From the NCBI RefSeq assembly GCF_020091585.1, contig NZ_CP083582.1, positions 1,612,001 through 1,676,000 of the forward strand: a stretch of DNA of 64,000 nucleotides. The letters run 5' to 3'. The notes beneath the pieces are model-generated. The model did no database searches. It was not told where the DNA came from and saw only the letters and a list, made by a program, of their open reading frames with translations. This DNA comes from Kovacikia minuta CCNUW1 (lineage in GTDB: Bacteria; Cyanobacteriota; Cyanobacteriia; Leptolyngbyales; Leptolyngbyaceae). Positions 55,654 through 63,504 of this stretch are shown in pieces. The position numbers were made by a program, and so were the translations under genes. Positions within the stretch are counted from its first letter, which is position 1; each line of letters opens with the position of its first letter.

Positions 55654-55824
55654 TTATGAAACAGAGACTGCCACAAACATCAGGGTCGCAACCAGCGCTA
55701 GGGCACCAATTCCCAAAAAGATGTAGTTCCGCTGCTGAACTTTTGTAGGAGGCTCAGCCTTGTACATCTTTGGCTCGATCGCAAAGTTGTTGAGCCGACC
55801 GCCTTCTTCAGTGGTATATCTCAT
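55654..55824 (-). CDS. psb34: Photosystem II assembly factor Psb34
   Basis: A 56-residue single-helix thylakoid protein. The N-terminus MRYTTEEGGRLNNFAIEPKM is the conserved Psb34 (Ssl1498) signature, with a stromal arm that contacts CP47 in assembly intermediates; the membrane helix is YIFLGIGALALVATLMFVAV. Psb34 helps late photosystem II assembly, when high-light-inducible proteins leave CP47. It stands alone with its own terminator. The gene is too short for most ORF cut-offs and is easily missed. Confidence 0.92.
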   Translation of the reverse strand: MRYTTEEGGRLNNFAIEPKMYKAEPPTKVQQRNYIFLGIGALALVATLMFVAVSVS

Positions 55825-56053
55825 GAATCATCCTCAAATTTTTAAACAATTGTAACAAAAATTAGTGAAATGTTCTCACGGGTTTAGAAAAAATCGTAAT
55901 CCCTTACAACCCGCTGGGCGGGAAGGGGAAGTTTAGCAAGTGCCACCTGTCGGCGGTCAGAAGCATAGCAGGAGGCAATCTAAGGGCACAGCAGCACTAC
56001 GGCCCCCACCAAAAATCATCCAAAAGATAGAATTTCCATCCCGTGGGGTGCTG

Positions 56054-56374
56054 TCAGACGGGGCGTTCCCGACCTGAACTTTTCCTTTTAGACTCGGTAA
56101 ACCCTTCAACAGCGGTATTGCGATCGCCCGCAGTCTCCCTGGGAACTGCCCGCTTGCTGATCGTCCGTAACGCGCTGGAACGTCGATTGTGATAGGCACA
56201 CAACGCTTCGTAGGCAATGTTGAGTTGCTTCAGCCGTTCCTCTGCTCCCTCACTTTCAGGATTCAGATCGGGATGGTGCTGGCGAGCAAGCTTGCGATAG
56301 GCTTCCTTGATCTCTGCCTGTGTTGCGGCTCTGCTCACACCCAAAATTAAATAAGAGGTCTCAAGGTTAATCAT
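56054..56374 (-). CDS. DnaJ (J-domain) protein
   Basis: A 106-residue protein. The J domain fills the first 65 residues ([20 protein letters not shown] and [15 protein letters not shown] with the HPD motif that stimulates DnaK ATPase), followed by a basic Ser/Arg tail. No zinc-finger or substrate-binding domain is present, so it is a J-domain-only co-chaperone or adaptor. ATG 56374 is chosen because the domain starts there; the frame is open to 56503 without family features. Confidence 0.85.
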   Translation of the reverse strand: MINLETSYLILGVSRAATQAEIKEAYRKLARQHHPDLNPESEGAEERLKQLNIAYEALCAYHNRRSSALRTISKRAVPRETAGDRNTAVEGFTESKRKSSGRERPV

Positions 56375-56600
56375 GATAGCGCTACTGCTCAGTAAATTTT
56401 GCTGGTTTCCAATTGCAATAGGACAGTTAACTTCATGCCACGAGATGAAAATTAATTCCATCGCTTCAACTAATGGTTGAATAGCCCCAATCTCAGTTTC
56501 CAAAGGGCAAAGTCTCAGTACCAGGGATCACAAATAAATGACTTGGGATCGGTGTCTTGCCCATCCGTTACTGGGTAGGATGCCTAACTAAGATCTTGCA

Positions 56601-56700
56601 GCAGTCTCAGAAACCGGGCTTCTTGCGAAAATCAATGCGTGAAACCTTTGATATTTGGTTTAGAAACCCGGTTTCTCTGCCCTTGTTGAGAATGGTTCAA
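56601..56700. repeat. Divergent third relative of the palindromic element
   Basis: AGAAACCGGGCTTCTTGCG and TTAGAAACCCGGTTTCTCTG are arranged as in the two full copies, with a different middle part. Only the two palindromic cores are conserved. Confidence 0.65.
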
Positions 56701-56912
56701 GATGTGAGTTAACTTAAAAAAATGCTGGAGGTAGCAGGCAAACGCCTCACTGCCAGGAGTTTTAAAGGATGAACTCCTTGTTATAAGACTTTCGAAGAAA
56801 ACTAAAGCTAAGAAAAAATGTTATTGTACTGCAACTTTTTCAGAAGTTACTACTGATGGAAATTTCTCCTATCACCCTATCGATAGATCTCTATAACGAT
56901 CCTATCTGGATT

Positions 56913-56946
56913 GTGAAAGGACTTTCCCGTAGGGAAAGACTTTCAC
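56913..56946. repeat. Perfect nested hairpin GTGAAAG...CTTTCAC
   Basis: GTGAAAG-GA-CTTTCCC-GTA-GGGAAAG-A-CTTTCAC folds in two ways: arms 7 + 7 bp around a 3-nt loop, or alternative pairing of neighbouring arms. It could be a repeat core; a T-run is not directly attached, so a terminator is less likely. Confidence 0.55.
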
Positions 56947-57007
56947 AACTCTCCTTTTTCATAAATGATTCAGGACTGCTATATCAACAGATGCTCACAA
57001 TTATCTA

Positions 57008-57360
57008 AGAGGATGTTTGAAAAGGTATGGACTGTAAGATGCAACACTCAGAGATCCCCCCTAACCCCCCTTAAAAAGTCTACGGTGTACACACAAGTCG
57101 ATCGCTGATTCGTTTTCCGAAAACCTGATCCTCCACAACCTTGATTTCTCGTTGCCGGTTCTCAATAAGCCGAGATTATTGAGATTTCAGCCAATTTCCA
57201 AAGTTGAGGCAGAGCAAGGGTTTCAGGACTTGTGTTCACAGATTTCCGACTTGTGTGTACACGGTAGCCTTAAAAAGTGGGGAAACAGGCTTAAAGTCCC
57301 CCTGATTAAGGGGGACTTAGGGGGATCGCATCTTTGCTACGGACTTTTCAAACACCCTCT
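57008..57360. mobile_element. Miniature inverted-repeat element, host of a nested insertion
   Basis: Inverted ends of 17 bp (57008-57024 AGAGGATGTTTGAAAAG and 57344-57360, one mismatch) enclose a C/G-rich palindrome GATCCCCCTAACCCCCCTT ... GGGGGACTTAGGGGGATC (57053-57327). Without the nested 188-bp element and its duplication the host would be about 154 bp. No gene is inside. The type matches miniature relatives of transposons found in filamentous cyanobacteria. Confidence 0.75.
57080..57267. mobile_element. 188-bp MITE nested in the previous element
   Basis: The ends CTACGGTGTACACACAAGTC (57080-57099) and its reverse complement at 57248-57267 match at 19 of 20 positions. The 11-bp sequence CCTTAAAAAGT lies directly on both sides (57069-57079 and 57268-57278) as a target duplication. 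It is too short for a transposase, so it must be moved in trans. Confidence 0.88.
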
Positions 57361-57550
57361 AAGGAGCGCGAATTCAATCCCATCGCGATTGATTCTGTAC
57401 GGGCGAAGCATGCGGTTCTAGCCCCTGGAACCCTTTCCCAGATTTTGCCCCCATGCTTCGCCCCGACCCAATCTCGAACTGATTTAATGTCCATTCCTAA
57501 ATAGGGCTGATGAAATTACTGATGGCTAAATACCATTGACTAAACAAACA

Positions 57551-57580
57551 AAATCCCTGGATTGAAGAATCCAGGGATTT
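57551..57580 (-). terminator. Terminator of tRNA-Arg
   Basis: AAATCCCTGGATT pairs perfectly with AATCCAGGGATTT around a GAAG loop. Read on the minus strand it is followed by T-rich sequence and lies 28 nt after the tRNA 3' end. The stem is symmetrical, so it could work in both directions. Confidence 0.85.
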
Positions 57581-57607
57581 TGTTTAGCTTTTGTTTATCC
57601 TTAAGGA

Positions 57608-57681
57608 CGGGCTAGGAGGGATTCGAACCCCCGACACCGTGGTCCGTAGCCACGTGCTCTAGTCCACTGAGCTACAAGCCC
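57608..57681 (-). tRNA. tRNA-Arg (anticodon ACG)
   Basis: Read on the minus strand, the acceptor arm GGGCTTG / CTAGCCC (one T-T mismatch) frames a D-arm GCTC...GAGC, an anticodon stem CGTGG / CCACG with loop CTACGGA (anticodon ACG, read as ICG), and a T-arm GGGGGTTCGAATCCCTC. The CCA end is not encoded. A hairpin terminator follows. Confidence 0.95.
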
Positions 57682-57780
57682 TCGCAAGATTCCTATCCTA
57701 TCATAATGAGTCACATGTCACAAACTTCCAACCCAAATCCTGTAAACCCAGACCCCACCAACCCAAATTCAAAGGAATCA

Positions 57781-58308
57781 ATGCAGCTCGATCCTGTTAA
57801 TTCCGCTTCTCTTTTGCTGCCTCACCCCCTCACCCATCTCGATACCCAGGGGCAGGCTCAAATGGTGGATGTGTCTGAAAAGTCCCAGACAGTGCGGCGG
57901 GCGATCGCAGTGGGACAGGTTCGCATGCTGCCAGAAACAATGGCGGCGATCGCAGCGGGCAATGCTCCCAAAGGGGATGTGTTGGGTACTGCCCGCCTGG
58001 CTGGCATCATGGCAGCGAAACAAACATCGCAACTGATCCCGCTATGCCATCCCCTACCCTTACAAAAGGTTGAGGTTCAGTTACTCCCCGATCCAGATTT
58101 GCCGGGCTATCAAATTCGGGCGGAGGTCAAAACAAAGGCAGAAACCGGAGTCGAAATGGAGGCTCTAACTGCCGTTTCGGTTGCAGCGCTGACCCTTTAT
58201 GACATGGCAAAAGCATTGGAAAAATCAATGCAAATTGAGGGAATTCGGTTAGAAAGTAAAACGGGCGGCAAATCTGGGGATTACTACTACCATGACAACG
58301 AAAAATAG
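57781..58308 (+). CDS. moaC: Cyclic pyranopterin monophosphate synthase
   Basis: MoaC completes cyclic pyranopterin monophosphate, the first stage of molybdenum cofactor synthesis. [26 protein letters not shown] and [19 protein letters not shown] are conserved, with the Lys in [21 protein letters not shown] start at ATG 57781 because AAAGGA lies just upstream and the 175-residue length fits; earlier in-frame ATGs at 57706 and 57715 would add an Asn/Pro-rich extension. It is followed after 14 nt by an uncharacterised gene. Confidence 0.95.
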   Translation: MQLDPVNSASLLLPHPLTHLDTQGQAQMVDVSEKSQTVRRAIAVGQVRMLPETMAAIAAGNAPKGDVLGTARLAGIMAAKQTSQLIPLCHPLPLQKVEVQLLPDPDLPGYQIRAEVKTKAETGVEMEALTAVSVAALTLYDMAKALEKSMQIEGIRLESKTGGKSGDYYYHDNEK

Positions 58309-58322
58309 GAGTAACCCCTTTC

Positions 58323-59234
58323 ATGTCAAAGTATGAGCAATTTCAGCAGTTATTTATCGAAAATGCCCACTCCCATCATCGGGATGCCGAGGTTTGCTTT
58401 GAAGCGATCGCCGAACTGACCTACCAGATGATTACAACTTCTGGCTGGTATGGCGATGATGTGGAATTTATCAGCCTGAGCCATCCGATCTTTCCCCAAA
58501 AACCGCTTCAGGTTTCGCGGTTCAACCGTGCAGGCAGAAATCGTGAGCGCATTCGTGAAGTGGCAGTCTGGACTGGCAGTGATTGGAGTTTTGGAATTCG
58601 CTTTCGGCTTAGACCTCAATTGAATGCAGCGTTGCAGCCACGGGAGATTATGTTTGTCCTGCCAATTCTGGCGAAGAAAGATTCCCAAGGCGAAGTGATG
58701 ATCAAAATTTCCCCCCAGGGAACCACTTATCGATCGGGTGAATTTGAGCAGTTAACAGAACTGGTATTTCAACAAATTCAAACCATCCTGGAACAGGGAG
58801 GGCAGTATTTAGTTGGCAAAAATTCCCAAGCTGAAGCGTTGCTAGATCTGGGTTTTCTGATCAGTGCTGTAAATTTGCAGTCTTTGAATACGGAAGCAGA
58901 AGAAACTGTTAACCATCCATTATCCCAATCTGTTTTTGAACCGCCTGTTAAAGGGGAGGAACCCGTTGCTGCAACCGTTGCTGCAACCGTTTTAGAATCT
59001 GCGCCAGAACTCCCTCTAGAACCAGTTGCGGAACTTGCGCCTGAACCAACAGAACCGATTGCAGAATCCATCCCAGAACCGATTGCAGAACCGATTGCAG
59101 AACCCGTTGCAGAAGCACTCCCCGAACGACCTGGGATGCCGTTGAAAAAGACCACTCAATCGCGAACAAAAGTAGCTAAACAGACCGCAGGCACCGCATC
59201 CAGAACAACTCGATCGCGGACCAAGATCCAATAG
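58323..59234 (+). CDS. Uncharacterised protein with Glu-Pro-Ile-Ala-repeat linker and basic tail
   Basis: A 303-residue protein I do not recognise. The first 185 residues form a mixed alpha/beta domain (FEAIAELTYQMITTSGWYGD, IREVAVWTGSDWSFGIRFRL, GQYLVGKNSQAEALLDLGF). Next comes a linker with repeats of E(P)IAEP type (about 215-275), and last a basic Arg/Lys/Thr tail (TTQSRTKVAKQTAGTASRTT). The tail could bind nucleic acid or membrane. It lies 14 nt after moaC on the same strand; co-transcription is likely but no link to molybdenum cofactor synthesis is evident. Confidence 0.75.
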   Translation: MSKYEQFQQLFIENAHSHHRDAEVCFEAIAELTYQMITTSGWYGDDVEFISLSHPIFPQKPLQVSRFNRAGRNRERIREVAVWTGSDWSFGIRFRLRPQLNAALQPREIMFVLPILAKKDSQGEVMIKISPQGTTYRSGEFEQLTELVFQQIQTILEQGGQYLVGKNSQAEALLDLGFLISAVNLQSLNTEAEETVNHPLSQSVFEPPVKGEEPVAATVAATVLESAPELPLEPVAELAPEPTEPIAESIPEPIAEPIAEPVAEALPERPGMPLKKTTQSRTKVAKQTAGTASRTTRSRTKIQ

Positions 59235-59375
59235 TTGCGATCGTAAAATTAGATGCAGGATAGGGCTAGAGCAAATCCATCCGAGGGGACGTAAAGTACT
59301 TTTGAGGAAAGAGGGCTGTTGTGCGTCCCACAACCTCTGTGTAAATACGATGGGCAGAAAAGGGCACAACCATCC

Positions 59376-61373
59376 ATGATGATGCTGTGCCCTGTGTCGG
59401 ACCCTATTATGCGCCTCGGACAATCTGCAACGCTTTTGTCGTGCCTGCTTCCAACCATCAGTCAACCGTCGTCAGCAGCTACGCCCCTTCAGGATAAAGA
59501 AGCCTTGTTGAATCTTGTTTTGGATAACATTCCCCAATGCATTTTCTGGAAAGATCGCAATTCTGTTTACCAGGGTTGTAATCAGAGTTGGGCGAAAATC
59601 ATTGGTATTTCCAAGCCTGAGGAGATTATTGGTAAAACCGATCGGGACTTACCCTGGGCAGCAGGGGAAGCGGAAGGATACGAGGAGCGCGATCGTGAAG
59701 TTCTAACTGGCGGGGGCAATCCCCAACTCCATATCCTGACCAGCAGGCTCAAAGCCGACGGAGAGCAACTCTGGTTCGATGCCAGCAGAGTTCCCATATT
59801 GGACTATGAAGGAAAAATTGTTGGCATTCTTTGCACATTTGAGAACATCACAGAACGCAAACAGGCAGCGGAGAAGCTCAATAAAAGTGCCGATCTATTG
59901 CAACTGGTGTTAGATAACATTCCCCAGGCACTTTTTTGGAAAGACAGAAGCTCGGTTTACATGGGCTGTAACAAGAACTGGGCGCAAGCAGCCGGAATTG
60001 AGCGGCTGGAGGAGGTGGTGGGCAAAACTGACTTTGAACTTTTTTGGACTCCCGAAGAAGCTCAGCTCTACTGTGAGCAGGACCGGAAGGTAATGGAAAC
60101 CGACACTCCTGTGCTGCACCTGATCGAAAATCGGCTACATGCAGACGGAAAGCAAGCCTGGATTGATGTCAACAAAATCCCGATTCATGATGCGGAGGGA
60201 AATGTGATTGGCATTTTGGGGACGATCGAGGACATTACCGATCGCAAACAGGCGGAAATTGCGCTTCAGGAATCAGAACAGCAATTGCGGCAGCAGGCTC
60301 AACAGCTTCAACAGGCCCTGCACGATCTCCAGCAAACCCAGATTCAGCTCGTTCAAACCGAAAAAATGTCTGGTCTGGGACAACTGGTTGCAGGGGTTGC
60401 CCATGAAATTAATAATCCTGTGAATTTCATCTTTGGTAATCTGAACTACGCCCATGCATACATAAAAGATTTGATGAAGTTGCTTCAGCTTTATCAGCAG
60501 CACTACCCCAATCCCATTCCTGAAATTCAAACCGAAGCAGAGGCGATTGACCTCGATTTTCTGCTGGAAGATTTGCCCAAATTGCTCACATCTATGAAGG
60601 TTGGAGCAGAACGAATTCAGCAGATTGTCCGGTCTCTGCGAAACTTCTCGCGCATGGATGAGGCGGAAATGAAAGCCGTCAACATCCATGAAGGCATCGA
60701 GAGTACGTTGCTTATCCTCCACAGTCGGTTGAAACCCAAAACCATTCGTGTGGCAAATCGGGAAGTCCCCCATCCCGGAATTCAAGTCATTCAGGAGTTT
60801 GGTGATTTGCCCCTGGTAGAGTGCTATGCGGGGCAAATTAATCAGGTGTTTATGAATATTTTGGCGAATGCGATCGATGCCTTGGATGAGGGGTGTGGGG
60901 TGTGGGGTGTGGGGTATGGGGAAGCAGAAGGGGTGTCAGGTGTCAGGTGTCAGGTGTCAGAAGAAAACACGGGGACACGGGGACACGGGGGCGCGGAGAC
61001 AGAAGATGCTCAGTCCTCAGTCCTCAGTCCTCAGTCCTCAAGTTCAATTCAAAATTCAAAACTCAAAATTCCCCCACTCCCCACTCCCCACTCCCCACTC
61101 CCTACTCCCACGATTAGAATTCGAACCGAACAGATTAACCCAGAGTGGATTGTGATTCGAATTCGAGATAATGGTCCTGGGATGTCTGAAACCGTTTTAA
61201 GACGGCTTTTTGATCCCTTCTTTACAACGAAACCTGTCGGACAGGGAACAGGTTTGGGGCTTTCAATTAGCTACCAGATTGTGACAGAACGGCACAAAGG
61301 CACCCTTCAGTGTTTTTCTATACCGGGAGAAGGTAGCGAGTTTTGGATTGAAATCCCAATTCGTCAAAGTTAG
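59376..61373 (+). CDS. PAS-PAS sensor histidine kinase
   Basis: A soluble kinase of about 665 residues. Two PAS domains are near-copies: LLNLVLDNIPQCIFWKDRNS and LLQLVLDNIPQALFWKDRSS, each ending in GI(L)(C/G)T(F/I)E(N/D)ITERKQ-like text, then a Gln-rich coiled coil, H-box [20 protein letters not shown] and ATPase boxes NILANAIDALDE, IRDNGPGMS and [18 protein letters not shown] sequence (60891-61108) encodes about 70 residues inside the ATPase domain, at the same place as in the Cache kinase at 41.4 kb. The exact start is uncertain: ATG 59376 is used, 59409 is an alternative. Confidence 0.88.
   Translation: MMMLCPVSDPIMRLGQSATLLSCLLPTISQPSSAATPLQDKEALLNLVLDNIPQCIFWKDRNSVYQGCNQSWAKIIGISKPEEIIGKTDRDLPWAAGEAEGYEERDREVLTGGGNPQLHILTSRLKADGEQLWFDASRVPILDYEGKIVGILCTFENITERKQAAEKLNKSADLLQLVLDNIPQALFWKDRSSVYMGCNKNWAQAAGIERLEEVVGKTDFELFWTPEEAQLYCEQDRKVMETDTPVLHLIENRLHADGKQAWIDVNKIPIHDAEGNVIGILGTIEDITDRKQAEIALQESEQQLRQQAQQLQQALHDLQQTQIQLVQTEKMSGLGQLVAGVAHEINNPVNFIFGNLNYAHAYIKDLMKLLQLYQQHYPNPIPEIQTEAEAIDLDFLLEDLPKLLTSMKVGAERIQQIVRSLRNFSRMDEAEMKAVNIHEGIESTLLILHSRLKPKTIRVANREVPHPGIQVIQEFGDLPLVECYAGQINQVFMNILANAIDALDEGCGVWGVGYGEAEGVSGVRCQVSEENTGTRGHGGAETEDAQSSVLSPQSSSSIQNSKLKIPPLPTPHSPLPTPTIRIRTEQINPEWIVIRIRDNGPGMSETVLRRLFDPFFTTKPVGQGTGLGLSISYQIVTERHKGTLQCFSIPGEGSEFWIEIPIRQS
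60891..61108. repeat. 218-nt STRR block inside the PAS histidine kinase
   Basis: Units GGGGTGTGGGGTGTGGGGTG, TCAGGTGTCAGGTGTCAGG, ACACGGGGACACGGGG, CAGTCCTCAGTCCTCAG and CCCACTCCCCACTCCCCACT follow each other in frame, without stop codons. Confidence 0.9.
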
Positions 61374-61436
61374 GGAAATCGGTCAATACCAGAAGCCAGA
61401 ACAGTCCAGGTAGAAAAGGCAGACGCTATACCCTCT

Positions 61437-61883
61437 CTATGAAGCGGATTTCGGATGAGATGACAATACCGCTTTTAGCGCTTCAATTCCCACCTGAGCA
61501 ACTTCGATATCTTCCTCATCGGTACCCGACCCAACCCCGATCGCTCCCACAACCTCACCCTCAATTTCGATCGGGACTCCCCCCGCAATTGCCGCGTAAC
61601 GGGTTCCTGTTGCCAGCGCAATCCCAAACGCCAAATCCGTTGGCAGCCCTCCCGTTGAAGTTCTGTGGGATGCAGCCGTAATTGCCTTTTGAATCGCCGA
61701 GTGCTGACTTAATAGTTTCGCCCCCTCCATGCGTTCAAACACCAGCAGGTTGCCGCCCCGATCCACAATTGCAATACATTGAGGCACGCCCATTTTTTCG
61801 GCATGGGCGATCGCAGCCCTTAAAACCACCCTGGCTCCTTCAACCGATAACTCCATCACCTGACGCACGTACATTTCAATCAC
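61437..61883 (-). CDS. GlcG/HbpS-family protein
   Basis: A 148-residue protein. ARVVLRAAIAHAEKMGVPQ, IAIVDRGGNLLVFERMEGA and AAIAGGVPIEIEGEVVGAIG are typical of the GlcG/HbpS (haem-degrading/haem-binding) domain; bacterial members bind haem or act in diol/glycolate use. No signal peptide is present. No partner genes for those pathways are adjacent. Confidence 0.9.
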   Translation of the reverse strand: MIEMYVRQVMELSVEGARVVLRAAIAHAEKMGVPQCIAIVDRGGNLLVFERMEGAKLLSQHSAIQKAITAASHRTSTGGLPTDLAFGIALATGTRYAAIAGGVPIEIEGEVVGAIGVGSGTDEEDIEVAQVGIEALKAVLSSHPKSAS

Positions 61884-61959
61884 ACTCTAAAATTTTGGGG
61901 TTTGATCATTCGTCATTCGTCCTTGGTTGGTGGTGGTGGGTATGGGCAATGGGTAACTG

Positions 61960-62003
61960 GCAACTGGCAACTGACCGCTACCACCTACCACCTACCGCCT
62001 ACC
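61960..62003. repeat. TACCACC tandem repeat
   Basis: ACTGGCAACTGGCAACTG and CTACCACCTACCACCTACCG units between the GlcG-like gene and the BMP-family gene. Confidence 0.8.
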
Positions 62004-62005
62004 AC

Positions 62006-63193
62006 CTACGTGTTCTTTGGATCACCAACGACGCCTTCCACCAGCCAGTCGATCGTTTCCAATTGCGGGTCTTGAAGAGTATATTGCTTTCCGGCAGGAA
62101 TGACGACCTTGCCCTTATTGTCTTTTAGCTCTCCCTTAAAAATAACCAGGCTGCCATCGAGTAATTTTGCCTTCGCCTCGTCTGCGGCTTTCTTTGCCGT
62201 TTCACTAACCGCAGGACCGTAGGGAGAAATTTTGCAATACTCCTCCTTCAGCCCACCCCGCAGCATGTGGGGAATTCCGCCATTCATCAACGTTTTACCA
62301 TCCCGAATCATCTCAGCATAGTTGGTGTAGATTTTTGCCCAGTTCCATTCCACACCCGTCAAATAGCCCTTGGGAGCGAGGCTGGACTGATTGATGTGAT
62401 AACCGCAGGTGAAGACGCCCCGTTTTTCGGCGGTTGTAATCACCACCTTCAAGTTATCGACGCGGCTGGTAATCACATCTGCCCCCTGATCAATCAGGCT
62501 ATTGGTTGCCTCTGCCTCTTTGACCGGCATCGACCAGTCTCCAGTAAAAATCGCCTGCACCTTCAAATCGGGCTGAACACTACGGGCACCTAAGGTAAAG
62601 GCATTCACTTCTCGGACGACGATCGGAATTGGTTTGGGCACAACAAACCCTAACTTCCCTGTTTTGGAGGTGTGAGCGGCAACGATTCCAGCCAGGTAGG
62701 CAGGTTCAATCAAATATCCCAGATAGGAGCCAACATTTTTAGGATGTACTCCTTCCTTATAAAGCGCTCCCGGATGGAAAAACTGCACCTCAGGAAACTC
62801 CTGTGCCAGCTTTAGAATGTGCGGATCGTAGTAACCGTAGGAAGCGGGAAACAAAACCTGCGCCCCATTCTCCTTGATCATCTCCCGCATGACTTCCTGG
62901 ACTTCTACCGTTTCAGGAACACTCGCCTGATCAACCGTTTTGACCCAGTTGAGTTGGGTCAGGGCTGCTTCTCCTTCGGCATGCGCCTGGTTATACCCAT
63001 AGTCATCCTTGGGACCGACGTAAATGTACCCGATCGTTAAGGTTTTTACTGGAGAAGCAGCGGGGCTAGTCTGACTCTGGGGTGGCGCAGAAGTACATCC
63101 TGCCCAGAATCGGGAGGTTGCCCCAAAAGCACCCGCAGCTAAAAGCCCACGAATGACCGTTCGACGCTTCAGGAGGGAGGATTTTGTTGTCAT
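62006..63193 (-). CDS. BMP-family ABC transporter substrate-binding protein (PnrA-like)
   Basis: A 395-residue lipoprotein. The N-terminus has a twin-arginine-type signal (KRRTVIRGLLAAGAFGATSR) with a lipobox FWAGC, so it is probably exported folded and lipid-anchored. The core is the Bmp/PnrA fold (TIGYIYVGPKDDYGYNQAHA, VLFPASYGYYDPHILKLAQE, VGSYLGYLIEPAYLAGIVAA, TGVEWNWAKIYTNYAEMI). Members bind nucleosides or similar compounds. No permease or ATPase gene is visible within the window. Confidence 0.92.
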   Translation of the reverse strand: MTTKSSLLKRRTVIRGLLAAGAFGATSRFWAGCTSAPPQSQTSPAASPVKTLTIGYIYVGPKDDYGYNQAHAEGEAALTQLNWVKTVDQASVPETVEVQEVMREMIKENGAQVLFPASYGYYDPHILKLAQEFPEVQFFHPGALYKEGVHPKNVGSYLGYLIEPAYLAGIVAAHTSKTGKLGFVVPKPIPIVVREVNAFTLGARSVQPDLKVQAIFTGDWSMPVKEAEATNSLIDQGADVITSRVDNLKVVITTAEKRGVFTCGYHINQSSLAPKGYLTGVEWNWAKIYTNYAEMIRDGKTLMNGGIPHMLRGGLKEEYCKISPYGPAVSETAKKAADEAKAKLLDGSLVIFKGELKDNKGKVVIPAGKQYTLQDPQLETIDWLVEGVVGDPKNT

Positions 63194-63504
63194 TTAACGC
63201 TGCTCCTTTAGATACAGGCATCGTACCTGTGTAGCGTTCACTTTTCGCCGGAAAAGTAAACAATCTTGAGGAGCAGACGATTAAGGCAGAGGGAGGGGGT
63301 GAGGGGGTGAGGGGTGAGGAGTTTTAAGTTCTAGGTTTTAGGTTTTAAGCTGAGAAACAGTGGACGGTGAGTAGTGAACAGTCAACAGTCAACAGTCAAC
63401 AGTCAACAGTAAATAACTGACACCTAATACCTGACACCTACCACCTATTTCCTGCTGCCCTCTGCCCTCTGCCCTCTGCCTTTGTCCCCCTTCTGCCTTT
63501 CAAA
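63194..63504. repeat. Gene-free 310-nt interval filled with STRRs
   Basis: GGGGGTGAGGGGGTGAGGGGTG, GTCAACAGTCAACAGTCAACAG (five units), TAATACCTGACACCTA and CTCTGCCCTCTGCCCTCTGCC follow one another. No CRISPR: the units are 7 nt long and contiguous. Confidence 0.85.

Larger units (their letters stand above)
56375..57607. other. Gene-free interval of about 1.2 kb built from palindromic and miniature elements
   Basis: No credible protein gene is seen. The interval contains a divergent relative of the 104-bp element (56601-56700), a long hairpin (56913-56946), a repeat element with a nested one (57008-57360) and the tRNA-Arg terminator. A short open frame at 57152-57421 only crosses the nested element and is not called. 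Confidence 0.7.

Noticed and set aside
57152-57421. Open frame of 89 codons on the plus strand
   Set aside because: It runs across the nested miniature element and its host repeat, has no ribosome-binding sequence and no family features.
63360-63482. Regular repeats that could suggest a CRISPR array
   Set aside because: Units are about 7 nt and contiguous with no spacers; these are STRRs, and no cas genes are present.
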